From assembly GCA_964036295.1 (NCBI GenBank), contig OZ038462.1, forward strand, positions 18,295,264-18,359,263: DNA of 64,000 nucleotides. The letters run 5' to 3'. The DNA comes from Plumapathes pennacea. Lineage: Eukaryota > Cnidaria > Anthozoa > Antipatharia > Myriopathidae. The notes under the pieces were generated by a model. It was not told the DNA's origin, did no database searches, and saw only the letters and a list, made by a program, of their open reading frames with translations. Of this stretch, positions 31,252 to 43,447 are shown piece by piece. Position 1 is the first letter of the stretch; every line of letters starts with the position of its first letter. Made by a program: the position numbers and the translations under genes.

Positions 31252-34200
31252 TTACAAACCACACTTAAATTGGACAACGATAAAAAATGATGGACATATT
31301 TGCAGACCACATTTAAATTGGACAACAAAAATTGACAGACAAAACATATCAAAGTTCTCGAGATTAAGGTGTCCCTTAGGGTAAAAGTTCAGCCTTCTTG
31401 ACGGGGCACAAATATCTGTAGCTGCTGGACGCGCTGAAAGAAACAAGCAGTGTTTGTGTTAGAAAAACGGTCAGAACACACACAGACACACACACACAAA
31501 AGACAGAAAAGACAAACGAATGAGCGTAGAGTGGACAGCAGGGCTTTCAACGCTACGACGAAGGACAAAAGCTTAAAACCTCAGCCTATATGTTTATTTT
31601 TACAGCGTTAGCGTATCGTCATGGACGCATCATGCGGTTTACCCTACGTCGACACAGCAAAACTGCTTTTCACATGACTTGCTCCAACGAAGGACTAGCG
31701 CTCGAAACGTCAGCTTCCAATTTACTACTCCTAGGTTTCACACATCGACTCAAAGTCGACTCATTATATACGTGGATTAGCACGCCATTGTAAACGGACA
31801 AAGAGACAGAAGCTCAATGATCTTAGCTCAGGAGTGAAGGTCTTGACTAAAACAGTGTATGCTATAAGTTCATAAATCTCACCGGAGGATTGTCTGGTAG
31901 AACTTTGAAATAGCGACGCTGCAACAGCCGGGGAAGCCGGGCCACTTCTTAACACGTCAACATACCTGGCTCTCACACCTGATGGACAGATAAATAATAA
32001 CAACCTGTCAACCCCAAGGCCTGCGATGGTAATAATCGGGAGGCTGTCTTGTTTCTTAATGTTATCTGTCCTTACCGTATCACTGCATATTACATAAAGA
32101 CGACTTGAGTACACGTTGAAGTGCACAAAGGGTGATGACGTCACTATATTTCTTACGTGCATCGAGTACACATAAAAGTCCTAACACGAGCTTTACCACA
32201 AAAAGGACAAAGAGTAGAAAAAGCCCCCGTGAACTAAGTTAAATAATGCACGCGACAGTAGTGACAAACAATTCCAAACAGATCAGCATACCAAGTCTTC
32301 CAGGCGTTCGACGACTTTTCAAGACGTTTGAAGGGGAGAGGTCATCCACTTTAGTTGAGACACTCCGAACTCCAGCCCAGGGGAGGGGTGGAGAGATAAT
32401 GTCAGACCCAAACTGGGAGGCCGTTGGGGGAGGGGGTGGGGGCGCTTTGACCTGAGAGAAGAAAATTGGCTTAATAGGTTAATGCCGAACAAACAAACAA
32501 ACAAAATAAGACTAAACAAACGTCAGATAACTTGAACGATAATTATCGATTTCTTGAAGAAATTGAAAGCTTTCAGTTACAGCAGTTGTAAAACAACTGA
32601 CAGGGAAAACTACTACGAGCTTGAAGTATATTACGCCTACACGACGGAAAAAGCTAAAAAATAGAAATAAATAAACAACAACAAAAAACAACACTAAAAA
32701 CAAAATATGAAACCTGAGTGAAAAACTTAAAAGATGAACAGTTAAAAGGATTTCCGTTCTAAACTCGAATAAATATCATGGTAAAACGATACAATTCTTG
32801 TACTAAAACAATGTATTTGTAATTGAGAATTTTTCGTCACTTCCTTGAAGATCTTGATGCCAGGCATCTTTTACTGTAGCACCAAAAGAGGATTCACAAA
32901 ACTCAAAGAAACAGAAGGACGAATAGTCCTATCAAACTCTTATTTTGCAATGATAACGCGCGTATTATTGTACATTTTGAACTAGAAAGGCAACCAAAAA
33001 CACGCACCTCTTCCCTTACGGTTCTTTACTATTTTCGGTGCTACTCAGACATGATCATCTTGCATAGTCAAACTGGGAAATCGACATAAATCACACAAAT
33101 GGTGCTTTTTTTTTTCTGGTACAGGCTTGCATTGCTTGAATTTACAGCGGAAACACTCGTAATAATTTTACCTGGTTGGTTTCTTCAGCGGTGTCTACCC
33201 ATCGTTTAAGTAATTTATCGTAATAGATCTGAAGAAAACGGTGAGATAATAAGTCAGTTCAAGTAGTCTAATTTGTATGCCTGTCATGGCAAATTAGCAC
33301 ATATTTAGTATCAACCCAGCAAAGACGTGCGTTACCGACAGCAACTGCTCCTAGAAATTTCCAATCCATCAACAATAAGCTCCTGATTCCAGCACGATAA
33401 ATGCCTTAAAGAGCATTCTAAAGATACCCAAACAGACTTAAACCGATTCACCTTTTTCAATATTGATCAATACTAAACCATTTCAGTGTGGAAAAAAAAA
33501 AACAAACAAACAAGCAAACAAACAAACAAACAAACAAACAAAAAACTCCTTCTCAGCATAATCCATGAGAGATTGTACTTTGAACTCTAAACTATTGCAA
33601 CACCTGTAGTAAACGTCAGTTGCAAATCTTACCGTTTTGTTCGTGTCATCCGGCAGTCTCATGTAATTCGACCGACGGGAAAACATTTTCATCACGAAAG
33701 ATGACAAAGAGGAGAACCATCCCTGTGATAACATGACGTAAGACACAGATGCTTAGTTAGACGCCATTGCCCGATTCTTCAAAGCTTTATTAGCTAATCC
33801 AGGGTTACTTATATTTCCGAAGGCCATAGAGCACACTTTGTTAACTAACCTTTGGGGAATCCTCCTCTGCTGGGCTTACTTCTGTCTCTCTATCCGGGAT
33901 CACTCCATCCTCTGACACTGCGAAAACATTTACGTAAAAATAATCTACAAATTGAGGAGGCAGCAGAAAACACATCAAGTTATTTGAAAACGACCCACAA
34001 GCAAGTTAGTCTGGACTAATATAGCTTGACCAAGAAAGAGAAGTGAAACAAAAACGGACAGAGTGACATCAACGATATGCACGGGAACACAAAAAGACAG
34101 ACTGAGATAAGTTGATTTCCAACTGTTGAACATGGTGTCAACAGGTGACCAGATACAGAAGGAACTGTCACTTTTAACTGAAATAAGATAAAGGTCATGT

Positions 34201-37200
34201 TAGAACACCTGCTAGCGAGGCTCATCACAGACAGAGACGGTCAAAGCTGTCGAGGTTTACCTCTTTCAAACATCGTCTTGTTCCCACAAGGCACAGCATC
34301 CTTTGAAATTAATGGGGCAGCCAGCTCAGAGTCTGTGAGAGGTTCCGATGTGAAGGAAAACCGGGATGAGCCTGTTCGTTCTACGGCAGTCGGGTGATGC
34401 TCTGGTCGCACAGGAATGCCCGACAAGGCAGAAACAGTAAGCGTGGAATGTGTGAGGGAGGCACCTCTGGCAATGGCGGGGGAATCGCGACTCTGTATGC
34501 CAAGATCCTCGTCGGCATCTCTGCGGCACGAGGTTGGTGGATCGCACATATTGTACTGATGCCTTTGCGATAGTTCTTTCCAGCTTTTCTGAGATTTCTC
34601 AACAGTTGTCCGCGCTTTTGGTTTCTGAACTCTAAACGGCATTTGTGGTGATTCATCCCCAGAATCATGGCTGAAAAATGCGCTAACAAATGAGTCCGTT
34701 TCATCTGTGTTACCAGGTGCTGTTGACGAAATGAATTCTGTGTTCCGATTGGGAAGCGTGTCAGATTTCTTGTTTTCTCCTGCATCATGGTGGCGCACAC
34801 GTGGCTTTTTGGAGACATGGCGTTGTGTTTGGGGAGTGTTTTCTGGGCTTTTCTTTACCTCGACATAACTCACAGGCGTCTGGGAGTTCACTTCAGCCTC
34901 TGATGAGCTGCATTCCTGGTGCCAAGCGTTTACATCGCTATGCACTCTATTCCTCGTGTTGAAACGATTCCCCTCACATGCTTCCTCTGGTACGTCCTTC
35001 ATTTTAGTCATCGTGATAGCCAAGGACTCCAGTGTATCAAGGACAACGGAAGTTGTGAGATCATTGCTCCCAAACTTATATTCGTCAACCAACTCCGCTC
35101 GCTCGTGTTTCGCCGTGCAGGATTTTCTGCTGTTGTCAGGTACAAAAACTGCTTGTGAACCACTTGGTTCTCCGTTGGATTTCTCGCTAGAATTAGCAAG
35201 CACAGAAACTGCTTGTGAACCACTTCGTTCTCCGTCGGAGTTTTCTTTGACTTTGGCAGGAACAGAAACTGCTTCACTTGGTTCTCCGTTCGATTTGTCG
35301 TTAATTTTGGCAGGAACAGAAACTGCTTGTGAACCACTTGGTTTTCCGTTGGATTTGTCGTTACCTTTGACAGGAACAGAAACTGCTTCACTTGGTTCTC
35401 CGTTGAATTTGTCGTTACCTTTGGCAGGAACAGAAACTGCTTGTGAACAACTTGGTTCTCCGTCGGATTTGTCCTTGACTTTGGCAGGAACAGAAACTGC
35501 TTGTGAACCACTTGGTTCTCCATCGGATTTATCATTGACTTTGACAGGAACAGAAACTGCTTCACTTGGTTCTCCGTTGAATTTGTCGTTACCTTTGGCA
35601 GGAACAGAAACCGCTTGTGAACCACTTGGTTCTCCATCGGGTTTGTCCTCGACTTTGGCAGGAACACAAACTGCTTGTGTTCTCCATCGGGTTTGTCCTT
35701 GATTTTGGCAGGAACACAAACTGCTTGTAAACCACTTGGTTCTCCATCGGGTTTGTCCTTGACTTTGACAGGAACAGAAACTGCTTGTGAACCACTTGGT
35801 TCTCCATCGGGTTTGTCCTTGATTTTGGCAGGAACACAAACTGCTTGTAAACCACTTCGTTCTCTTGGTTCGTCGGAATTACCACTTAATATTGAAGATA
35901 TACGATCAATCTTACTCAGTAAACGAGCACATGCCACTCGTAAGTCGTGTCGGTCTCCGCCAGTTTCATTGGTCGCCTTCGTACATTGTACATCAGATTT
36001 GATTGGCCGATGAACTCTCTAAAAGAAACAAGGTACGTACATGTAAAGTTCGACTATGTTAATAATAAAAAGCCGATTGATTAAAATGCATATGAGAGAT
36101 TGAAAGAAACTATGGAAAAACGGGAATGTGTCGCGATCACCAACTACGACGTAACACAGGCGGGGTATGATCAGGTACTGGATAAGCTAATAAGGAAACG
36201 CGAATGGAATTGGAACACGTCAGTAGATTGTGTCGTTAAGTACAACTAGCTCATCAAAATATTTTTTTTTTTGGCATGGCCCTGGTATATAGAAAACCTA
36301 CATATTGTCTGTAATAGTTTTGAAACTTACCTGTTTATCTTGCAGTCGCCTCTTCAACATCTCTTTCCAGTCAGGAACGCAAACTTTTACGTCACTAGCA
36401 GTATAATAAGGGACAAAGTGGTCACTCATCTAACAAGAAAATAGGTATCAAATTAGTTTACTAGAAGCAGCTCGTAACATACCCGGAACCGGTTATAGCG
36501 GTACTTAGAGTAGCTTGTGCAATAAGGTGAACAACACATCATTTGCTGTGCGTTTAACTCTGCAAATGCCAAATCAGGAACGACATGCGTTAAACCAATT
36601 TTGAGTGCTGGCGTTACAAATTTCCAGTAATGAAGTATAAATCTTATGAACAGTAAAGTTTGACCCCGTGTGTCATTTAAAAGCATCACGTTATTACCTG
36701 ATCTGATTTCTAGTTATCGTTGCCTGCCGGCGAAAGACCTGCTCTGACAGCAATAATTTATGTCCAAAATGTAAATGCTCACCTCCATGACAATCTTGAG
36801 CAGTTCAACACTAAACATGTGCGACGAGTTCACCATCAAAGAAGCCATTCCTTCAAAATGGTAGAATGCCTTCGCACGCACCGCATCCGTAGTATCTCTT
36901 TGAGTCACAGAACCTGTGTTGTTCCTGTGACTTCGGCCAACTTCTTTATCAACCAGCCCAGGTTCTACCTTGCGGTTCAGTTTTTGCCCACTGTAATATT
37001 TTGTGCTCTGAGAGCTCGTCACTTTTGCATTGGTTGCGCAAAACGTGATAGGCGGTGAAACTGTGTGTTGGGTAATTTGGCCTGCGTTGGATCCTTCTGT
37101 TCCCCCGGTTGACAACTCATCTGTTTCTTTCAACAGAACAGCATTTGTCAAATTTGCCTTGGTTGCGCAGGACGTAATAGGTGGCAAAACTGTCTGTTGG

Positions 37201-37790
37201 CTAATTTGGCCTGTCTTGGATCCTCCAGTTTCCCGGGTTGGCAACTCATCTGTTTCTTTAAACAAAAAAGCACTCGTCAATTTTGCCTTGGTTTCGCAGG
37301 ACGTGATAGGCGGTGGAACTGCTTGTTGGCTAATTTGGCCTGCGTTGGATCCTTCTGTTCCAACAGTTGACAATTCGTCTATTTCTTTAAACAGAGTAGC
37401 ATTATTTGTCAATTTTGCCTTGGTTTCGCAGAACGTGATAGGCGGTGGAACTGTGTGTTGGCTATTAATTTGGCCTGCGCTGGCTCCTTCAGTTCCCCGG
37501 GTTGACAACTCATCTGTTTCTTTAAACAGAATAGCACCCGCCAGGTTTACCTTGGTTTCACAGGGCGTGATAGGCGGTGGAACTGTGTGTTGCCTCATTT
37601 GGCCTGCGCTGGATCCTTCTGTTCCCACAATTGACAACTCATCTGTTTCTTTCAACAGAACAGCATTTGTCAATTTTGCCTTGGTTGCGCAGGACGAGAT
37701 AGACGGCGAAACTGTCTGTTGGCTATTAATTTGGACTGCGCTGGCTCCTTCAGTTCCCCGAGTTGAGAACTCTGTTTCCAGGTCCATCAT
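31252..37790 (-). CDS. Sec16-like C-terminal protein, nine exons
   Basis: Exons read on the minus strand: 37790-36783, 36429-36331, 36018-34261, 33917-33850, 33722-33633, 33228-33172, 32451-32292, 31978-31883, 31433-31252. All junctions are GT/AG. All phases agree, except for a 10-bp deletion inside exon 3. Sec16 signatures come in order: GWFSSLSSFVMKMF (exon 5), LPDDTNKT joined to IYYDKLLKRWVDT (exons 5-6), APPPPPPTASQF (exon 7), GVRARYVDVL (across exons 7-8), and APSRRLNFY (exon 9). Sec16 organises COPII budding at ER exit sites, and this C-terminal motif set is conserved in its family. The central Sec23/Sec31-binding region (ACE1) is not visible upstream, so this is either a shortened paralogue or 5'-incomplete. 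Exons 1 and 3 are largely low-complexity tandem repeats. The ATG at 37790 follows an in-frame stop at 37854. Confidence 0.8.
31476..31500. repeat. (CA)n microsatellite
   Basis: A short CA-rich run interrupted by AG lies just upstream (minus sense) of the last Sec16-like exon. Confidence 0.8.
32995..33155. repeat. 160-bp dispersed repeat, copy 2 (intronic)
   Basis: This is the counterpart of 30676-30835. It lies in the intron between the 33228-33172 and 32451-32292 exons. Confidence 0.6.
33487..33547. repeat. (AAAC)n microsatellite, intronic
   Basis: An A run is followed by about 12 AAAC units with one AAGC variant, in an intron of the Sec16-like gene. Confidence 0.9.
35140..35880 (-). repeat. 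Coding minisatellite 1 of the Sec16-like gene
   Basis: Twelve or so units of 60 bp, or 51 bp in shorter versions, encode QAVSVPAKVKDKSDGEPSGS. The 51-bp units lack 9 bp and stay in frame. One unit, at the junction near 35678, lacks 10 bp and changes frame. High similarity between units suggests recent homogenisation. Confidence 0.85.
36990..37790 (-). repeat. Coding minisatellite 2 of the Sec16-like gene
   Basis: About six units of 129-132 bp encode 43-44 residues, for example LFKETDELSTRGTEGASAGQ, then ITFCETKAKLTN. All units keep frame. Length changes between units are multiples of three, which is consistent with selection on the protein. Confidence 0.85.
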
Positions 37791-37856
37791 AAGAATGATT
37801 GTCCTGGTTTTCCAATTGTTTGTCAAAAGTGTAGTAAAGATGGAACTCCAAGTTCA

Positions 37857-38437
37857 AAGGTTCGTTCACTGAATAAGCAGTTGCGCGATTATGCAGTCGT
37901 TTCGTGCATTATTTACGGTACATGTATTTTTGTTTGTTTGTTTTTTTTTTTCTGTTCTGGTTACCGCACTGGTTTAACTGCTGATCATTTGCAATTCTAA
38001 GCTAGTTTAGGTACTCCCAGTCATATTCAACAAGGCAACATTGTGTTTTGACAAAGTAATGCTAGTTACAAAACACGCTTTTCAGGCGTGTATAGTGTAT
38101 GTTGCATTGTCATTTATGTCAAAAATTCATACGGTATTTGAGAGTTAAGTTACTATCTATAAACTTCCGCCAATCAAACTGGGATTTTCAGTTTTTGTTT
38201 CTCTACTACAGTGGTTTGTTGAATGAATACGAAAACATAAAAAAGCGCTAGTAAACATGTATTTACCTATTTTTAGACTCTAGCCAACCTCACACAGTTT
38301 CTCTTTCTTTCTGTGTACGCACCCCTGAGTTTGTGGTATTTTCGCTCTTATAGCAAGACATCACTATTTGAACCACTTACGATATATGTTTTATTTTAAT
38401 GTGCCAATGGATTTCGGTAATCTGACTACCCGCTGAT
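37857..38437. other. Upstream of the Sec16-like gene, no gene seen
   Basis: AT-rich DNA with a T/G-rich microsatellite near 37930-37950. No exons carrying the Sec16 central domain were found here. Confidence 0.4.
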
Positions 38438-38722
38438 TTAGCGTGTTGTGCCAAAAATCTTATTATGCGCCGATCCGAGCTTTTTATTCAATAATTTGAA
38501 AGGAAGTCTGCAAGTTTCAGTTTTAGAACACACAGTCTCGGCGCCAAGTTTATCGAGAGGTTCAAAGAATGGCTTGGTTTTATCGTAAATGAGAACGATT
38601 TCTTTGTATAACACGCAACGCTTAAACTTTGGGACATCTCGCACATCGGAGTTCAAGATCTTGGCAATATGAAGTGGCACGTTTCGAAACGAAAGGTTTC
38701 GCTGGTACCTCGTGGGCGACAT
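38438..38722 (-). CDS. Small ORF, unrecognised (94 aa)
   Basis: The ATG at 38722 begins MSPTRYQRNLSFRNVPLHIA and runs 94 codons through FKRCVLYKEIVLIYDKTKPF to a stop. No domain, signal peptide or membrane segment is recognised. It could be a short gene, a first exon, or chance; its length is only modestly above random expectation in this composition. Confidence 0.3.
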   Translation of the reverse strand: MSPTRYQRNLSFRNVPLHIAKILNSDVRDVPKFKRCVLYKEIVLIYDKTKPFFEPLDKLGAETVCSKTETCRLPFKLLNKKLGSAHNKIFGTTR

Positions 38723-39287
38723 GCTGTTTTAGCCGACATGAAGGGTTGTCGTGAATTTATTTGAATAGCGCGACCCAGCTCAATCAAGAGCGGGAAGACT
38801 TACTTGGTTTCGAGGGAATGTTTGAAACTCACTCTGACTTCGATGGCTGAATGACAGGACGATGACACGAAGGGTGCTATCTGCAGAAATTTTAAAGAAT
38901 TGTCTCCATCATGAAAACCATATGCCTCGAAGCTGGCTAAAATCAAAACAAGAACTATTGAACAAGAATTCGAATTCCTACTTCGACAGGCCGGGAACCC
39001 AAGTTAAAAGTCCAAGAAGATGGATCAACGTATTACTTTTGTCTTACAAGAGTACAGCACAGTACCTTCCAGCTGCAGTTATATCCTCAAAGATGGCTGC
39101 ATGCTGCTTTCAAAGGCTTTCGGAGAGTTTGGTACACTGTATCAGGCTTCGAGACAAATAGACAGAACTGGAGATTCAAACATGTACCCATAGTTCAACA
39201 GAAACTTCGAAATCCACTGATCTTCACGAATCAAAACGGCTAAAACATACAAGGTCATTTTTCTATACAAAGCAGATACACTTATTT
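38723..39287. other. Region with an unrecognised plus-strand frame
   Basis: A 99-codon plus frame at 38862-39161 starts with ATG (MTRRVLSAEILKNCL) and has no recognised family. It is divergent to the 38722 ORF. It may be an exon of a plus-strand gene extending into the duplicated region beyond. Confidence 0.25.
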
Positions 39288-40270
39288 GTTGGTTTTCAAT
39301 TTGGATACTGTGGACCTATTGAAAGAGTGACTAAAGATCATGACAAACATCGATGCAACTGTTTATCACATGCGTGGCGGGACCGTCTTTAACTTACAAT
39401 GTATATGGCCGTGAAGGGACAGCTACCACGAAGCTGTGCCGAAGCCGTCTGTTCGAGCAAGAACAAAATGCCGCGTTCGGCGTTGTCATAAGAGCCGAGA
39501 AACATTGACATAGAGATTTCGGTAACAAAACCAGGTTTTTGTCGACTATTTCAAGGTAAGCGTCACGATGGCAAACCTTCGAAGCTTTTTGTGGCGTGGC
39601 TTCCTGCTTGATGAAGCAGTTGTCAAGTCATCCATGTGCTTAAATTAATACTGAATGCTCAAGGTAAGTTGTAGGCAACGGAAATCCATGCTTTTTCGTG
39701 TACTGCTCTATTTTTCAAACTGGTGTTCAGTTTTCTTATATTTAAGCCCCGTTTTTTGTTTTTTGTTTTTTTTGTTTTTGTTTTTTTTTTTTTTGCGACG
39801 TTTGTTACGTCTATAGCTTTCTTGAAACATATAACGCGTTTGTCACCGTAGTACAATCCAGTGTTGGTTTTCAATGTGGATACTATGGACAGATTGAAAG
39901 AGTGACTGACAATGAACAACATCGATGCAAGTGTTCATCAAATACATGGGACCGTCTATAACTTGCATTGTATGGCCGTGAAGGGACAGATACCATTAAG
40001 CCGTACCGAAGCCGCCTGTTCGAGCAAGAACAAAATGGCGGGTTAGGCGTTGTCAAGGTAAGAGCCGAGAAACAATGACAGAGATCTCGGTAACAAACCA
40101 AGCTTTTGTCGACTGTTTCAAGGTAAGCGTCACGATGCCAAACCTTCGAAGCTCTTTATGGGGTGGATTCCTGCTTGATGAACTTGGTAACGAAACAACT
40201 CTTTCCTTGTCGAGCCAAAGGAAAGGTGTAGGCAACGAAAATCCATCCTTTTTCGTGCACTTACTTTATT
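39288..40270. repeat. Tandem duplication, period about 0.57 kb
   Basis: 39288-39640 and about 39858-40180 share ordered blocks: GTTGGTTTTCAAT, GATTGAAAGAGTGACT or a variant, TGGCCGTGAAGGGACAG, GAGCAAGAACAAAATG, and TTTCAAGGTAAGCGTCACGATG. The last contains a good donor (CAAG|GTAAGC) in both copies. One shared frame reads VGFQ-x-GY-x-G-x-IERVT, so an exon may have been duplicated. A T-rich stretch (39757-39794) separates the copies. Confidence 0.65.
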
Positions 40271-41589
40271 TTTCGAACTGACTGGTGTTTCAGTTTTCTT
40301 GAATTTAAGCAGTTTTTTTCCGACGTTTGTTAAGTCAATAGTTATCCTGAAATATACAACGCTTTCGTCACCGTCAGTACAATCCATATAAATGTACCTT
40401 TTGCTTGTGTCCACGGGCTGAGCTCGTTTTAATTTTCGTCGTATTTCTTGCCCAGATTTCGTTCTTTCTGTCACAGGAAGTTGTATAAACGCTGCTATTA
40501 ACGTGGCATTACGATCCTTAAATCATACTAAAATGGCCTCCTTCCGTCCGTGTGTGCGGCTTGCATCATTATTCATTCACCAAACAGCGCATGATCATAG
40601 CACTTTTGCCTAATGTATTTCTTTGAAAATCATGCACGTAGTTCTGCTGTATTCACAATTATTTATACCAGTAGTGATTGATGGCTGCGCGCTCTCTGCA
40701 CAAGCTCAAGGGCACAATGTGAACACAATGTTTGCACACATAGATTATTGCTAACTATCACAAGAGTATGAAAAATGCGGAGTGTGATGTATTTATTATG
40801 AAAACGTGGAGTGACGGAGTTTTTATGAAAAATGCGCACCAATTGTTTTATATAAACAAACGTGTAGTGGGTCAGAGTCTGCAACACAGCGGAGCTAAAC
40901 TGTATTTAAAAGGATAGGTGATGATTCTACGAGATTTTTCCAACACTCCGCATTTTCCATAAAAAAGTTTCCCCACTCTGCAGTTCCCTTCTCCAATAAG
41001 CCCCCTCCCCCTCTCTTATAAGCCAGACACCCCAGCCACTTAATCCGGAAAGCCGGTTTATCTTCTCGGAAGTATTGGACTACAAACAGTAAGCTCAATA
41101 TATTTGAGCATGTTTTTCAGACAGGGAAATTCTCTGTTCTTGGGTTGTTAAACTTTGGTTGATTGGACTCGAAAAGCCAAGAAAGACACCAGCGGCTTAT
41201 CAAAGGACCAGTTCTTGGTATGTTTTGACATTCTCTTTAAGTCAGCTCTGCGACAGAAAGTGGGCAAAGGTTCGAGTTTATTTGATTTCAAGCATCGGAA
41301 TTGACATACAATACACCATTGTTTTCTTACAATTCTAGAGTGAATCAGAACAGAACATTCAAAAAGATTGTGAGTCGAGTATAAGTACGGCGTTCTCGGA
41401 CTGTATTTAAGGTATAGATTTATAAGTCTCGATCCAATAGGGTACTTTGAAACACATTTCCAGTCGGCTTATTTCATGCCTCTCTTGATGAATATAGTAT
41501 CGATCAACCACATATGCTGTTGACATGATTATTAATGTTCTCCAGTTTATAGTTTCACGGTTGTGTATGATAAGGCTTCTTGGACAACT
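40271..41589. other. Intergenic, no gene seen
   Basis: No recognisable coding region or repeat family occurs. Minus frames at 40130-40474 and 40895-41098 lack domains. Confidence 0.4.
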
Positions 41590-41850
41590 GTACTGATTCA
41601 GAGGCCGAGCGGTCTGGGGTGGTGAACCAGGCCGTAATGAAGCTCTGAACCAGGAGGTCGTGGGTTCGATTCTCACGGCCGGCAGTAGTGGGAAGGTTTT
41701 TCATCCGAGGAGGCAACTCCAACGGTTTTTCCCTTCAGAACCTGTCTGCTTTCTACAGGTCTTCCACCAACACGGCCCCACCAGCTTACTAGCTGAATTA
41801 CTTACCATGTATAAATAAAGATACTTTACTTTTTACTTTTTACTTTTAAC
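41590..41850 (+). mobile_element. tRNA-derived SINE
   Basis: GGCCGAGCGGTCT (about 41602) matches a pol III A box of the Leu/Ser tRNA type, and GGGTTCGATTCTCACGG (41663) is a B box, spaced as in a tRNA with a long variable arm. A tRNA-unrelated body follows, ending AATAAAGATACTTTAC and a (CTTTTTA)n tail. The tail probably matches a partner LINE. Confidence 0.75.
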
Positions 41851-41920
41851 TGTTCAAGCGACATAACCTACGACAGGATGTGATGACTTTTTGCCCGCGG
41901 ACGTGGCCCGTCGAGCTTAA

Positions 41921-42151
41921 GGTGGTGTTACACTGGTCGATTTGCAACGACGATTTGCAACGCTGATTTTCTACAAATTCACGCAACGGTGTTGCAAGTT
42001 TTTGAATCGCTTTCAAAAACTTGCAACGCGTTGCAGCAATGCAAACATCACGAAAAATCGTTGGCAAGGGGGTGTTACACCTGAACAATTTTTAGCGCAA
42101 CATCGTATCGTTGCAAATCGTCGTTGCAAATCGACCGGTGTAACATCACCT
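41921..42151. mobile_element. 231-bp MITE with TTAA target
   Basis: The left end GGTGGTGTTACACTGGTCGA and the right end (the inverse of GGTGATGTTACACCGGTCGA) continue into a matching GATTTGCAACGACG segment, giving inverted repeats of more than 40 bp. TTAA flanks the element at 41917-41920 and 42152-42155. The target fits piggyBac- or Kolobok-type elements. Confidence 0.8.
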
Positions 42152-42206
42152 TTAAAATCACACGGCGTGTCTTTATCGTCATGTCAGTTTTTTTCTGGGT
42201 TACGAA

Positions 42207-43032
42207 TCTGCACACCATGATTGGTTCAGATTATCACGTGATATGCAATGACGTAATTGACTTCGTTAAACAACTCGATTGTGGCCAGTGAATTGCTCGG
42301 TAATTGTGTGTAAAAGTTAACTGCATTTAATCCAAACTCCACCGTTTGGGTTTGTGGAACACGCACTGATAAACTGGATGTTAGGGAACGATTTTGGCTT
42401 GCGTTCTTTAGTTCACCGCGGAAGCTTCGAGAATAGCCGTAAACAGATGTTTGATCAGATACCGCTGGGGGATTGCAAATATCTCTGTCGCCGCTAAATA
42501 TTTAGTCCCGACGAAACTTTCTGTGGCGACACGAAATAGTTCTGGGAAGGAAACAAGCCGAAAACGGAAACCAAAGCTGCGATGAGCTTTAGCGCAAAAC
42601 AATGGCGATTTATGCTTTACTCTGCCGACAAGACATCTGTTGCCTCATAAAATTCTTCTGCTTATCGTACATTGCCTGTTGAAATGTTTCTTTCATTCGA
42701 TCATGTAGCCTTTGTTTCGCAATGGTCATTGTATACCAGAAATGAAAAATACACCGAAATAGTCCTGAGTATTAAGTTTGCAGTCGCAAATGGACTGAAC
42801 ACACTGTGAACAAAACCGCAATAATATTTTAAACATGTCTCGCGTTACATTCCTCGCCGCTTTCAATTTTATATTTGTTACAAAGCACGAATACTCGAAA
42901 GCCTAATAGAAGTGAAACGCATTCAGTTAAAAAACGAGACAGACTGGTATTGAAGCGAAGGCTGGATTAATCGTGGCCTCTGATTAGAATTAAGTGTTCG
43001 AGGTCAAACTGTCAAAGATAAGTCACGCATTA
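42207..43032. repeat. 0.8-kb dispersed repeat, copy 2
   Basis: This is the direct counterpart of 8635-9429. It abuts the duplicated zinc-finger block that begins near 43060. Confidence 0.7.
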
Positions 43033-43447
43033 CTCAGATTTACTCGGTGGGTAGATTTTCATGGGAAATGCCATACATGTAGCAGGTCAAAAAGGTATTA
43101 CAGTTTGTATAATCATGTTTCCAACATACAGCCCATACATCAAATTCATAAATGACTGATCTTGCGGAAGGCATGGGCGAGCTTCACCAAACTGAGGCTA
43201 GGGGGACATCAGCACAAGATGAGTCAGTGCTCCGGCATCTTTTTATATTCAGAATTGCTACATTTTTCTTGAGAACACCCCAAACATAAAAAAGGCATTA
43301 TTACTATCGAGTAAATGTCTCTGATTCAAGATTCATGTGGGAGAGTGATGCCCTACTAGCCTCAAAGTTTTATGAAACTCGCCTTATGCTATAGACAAGT
43401 AAACCTGAAAAATTGTTTTATCATTTTACTGTTTTCGCTGCTATGTT

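Noticed and set aside
34956-35702. 248-aa plus-strand ORF rich in Leu/Thr/Glu repeats
   Set aside because: It is the antisense shadow of minisatellite 1 in the Sec16-like gene. Minus-strand splice sites, phases and Sec16 motifs decide the strand.
37030-37872. 280-aa plus-strand ORF
   Set aside because: It is the antisense of minisatellite 2. The units are multiples of three, so all frames tend to stay open.
38438-38722. First exon of the Sec16-like gene
   Set aside because: No donor was found at its end, it stops in frame, and its residues do not resemble any Sec16 region.
41590-41690. Functional tRNA gene
   Set aside because: A and B boxes are present, but the acceptor stem does not pair and the sequence runs into a SINE body with a repeat tail.
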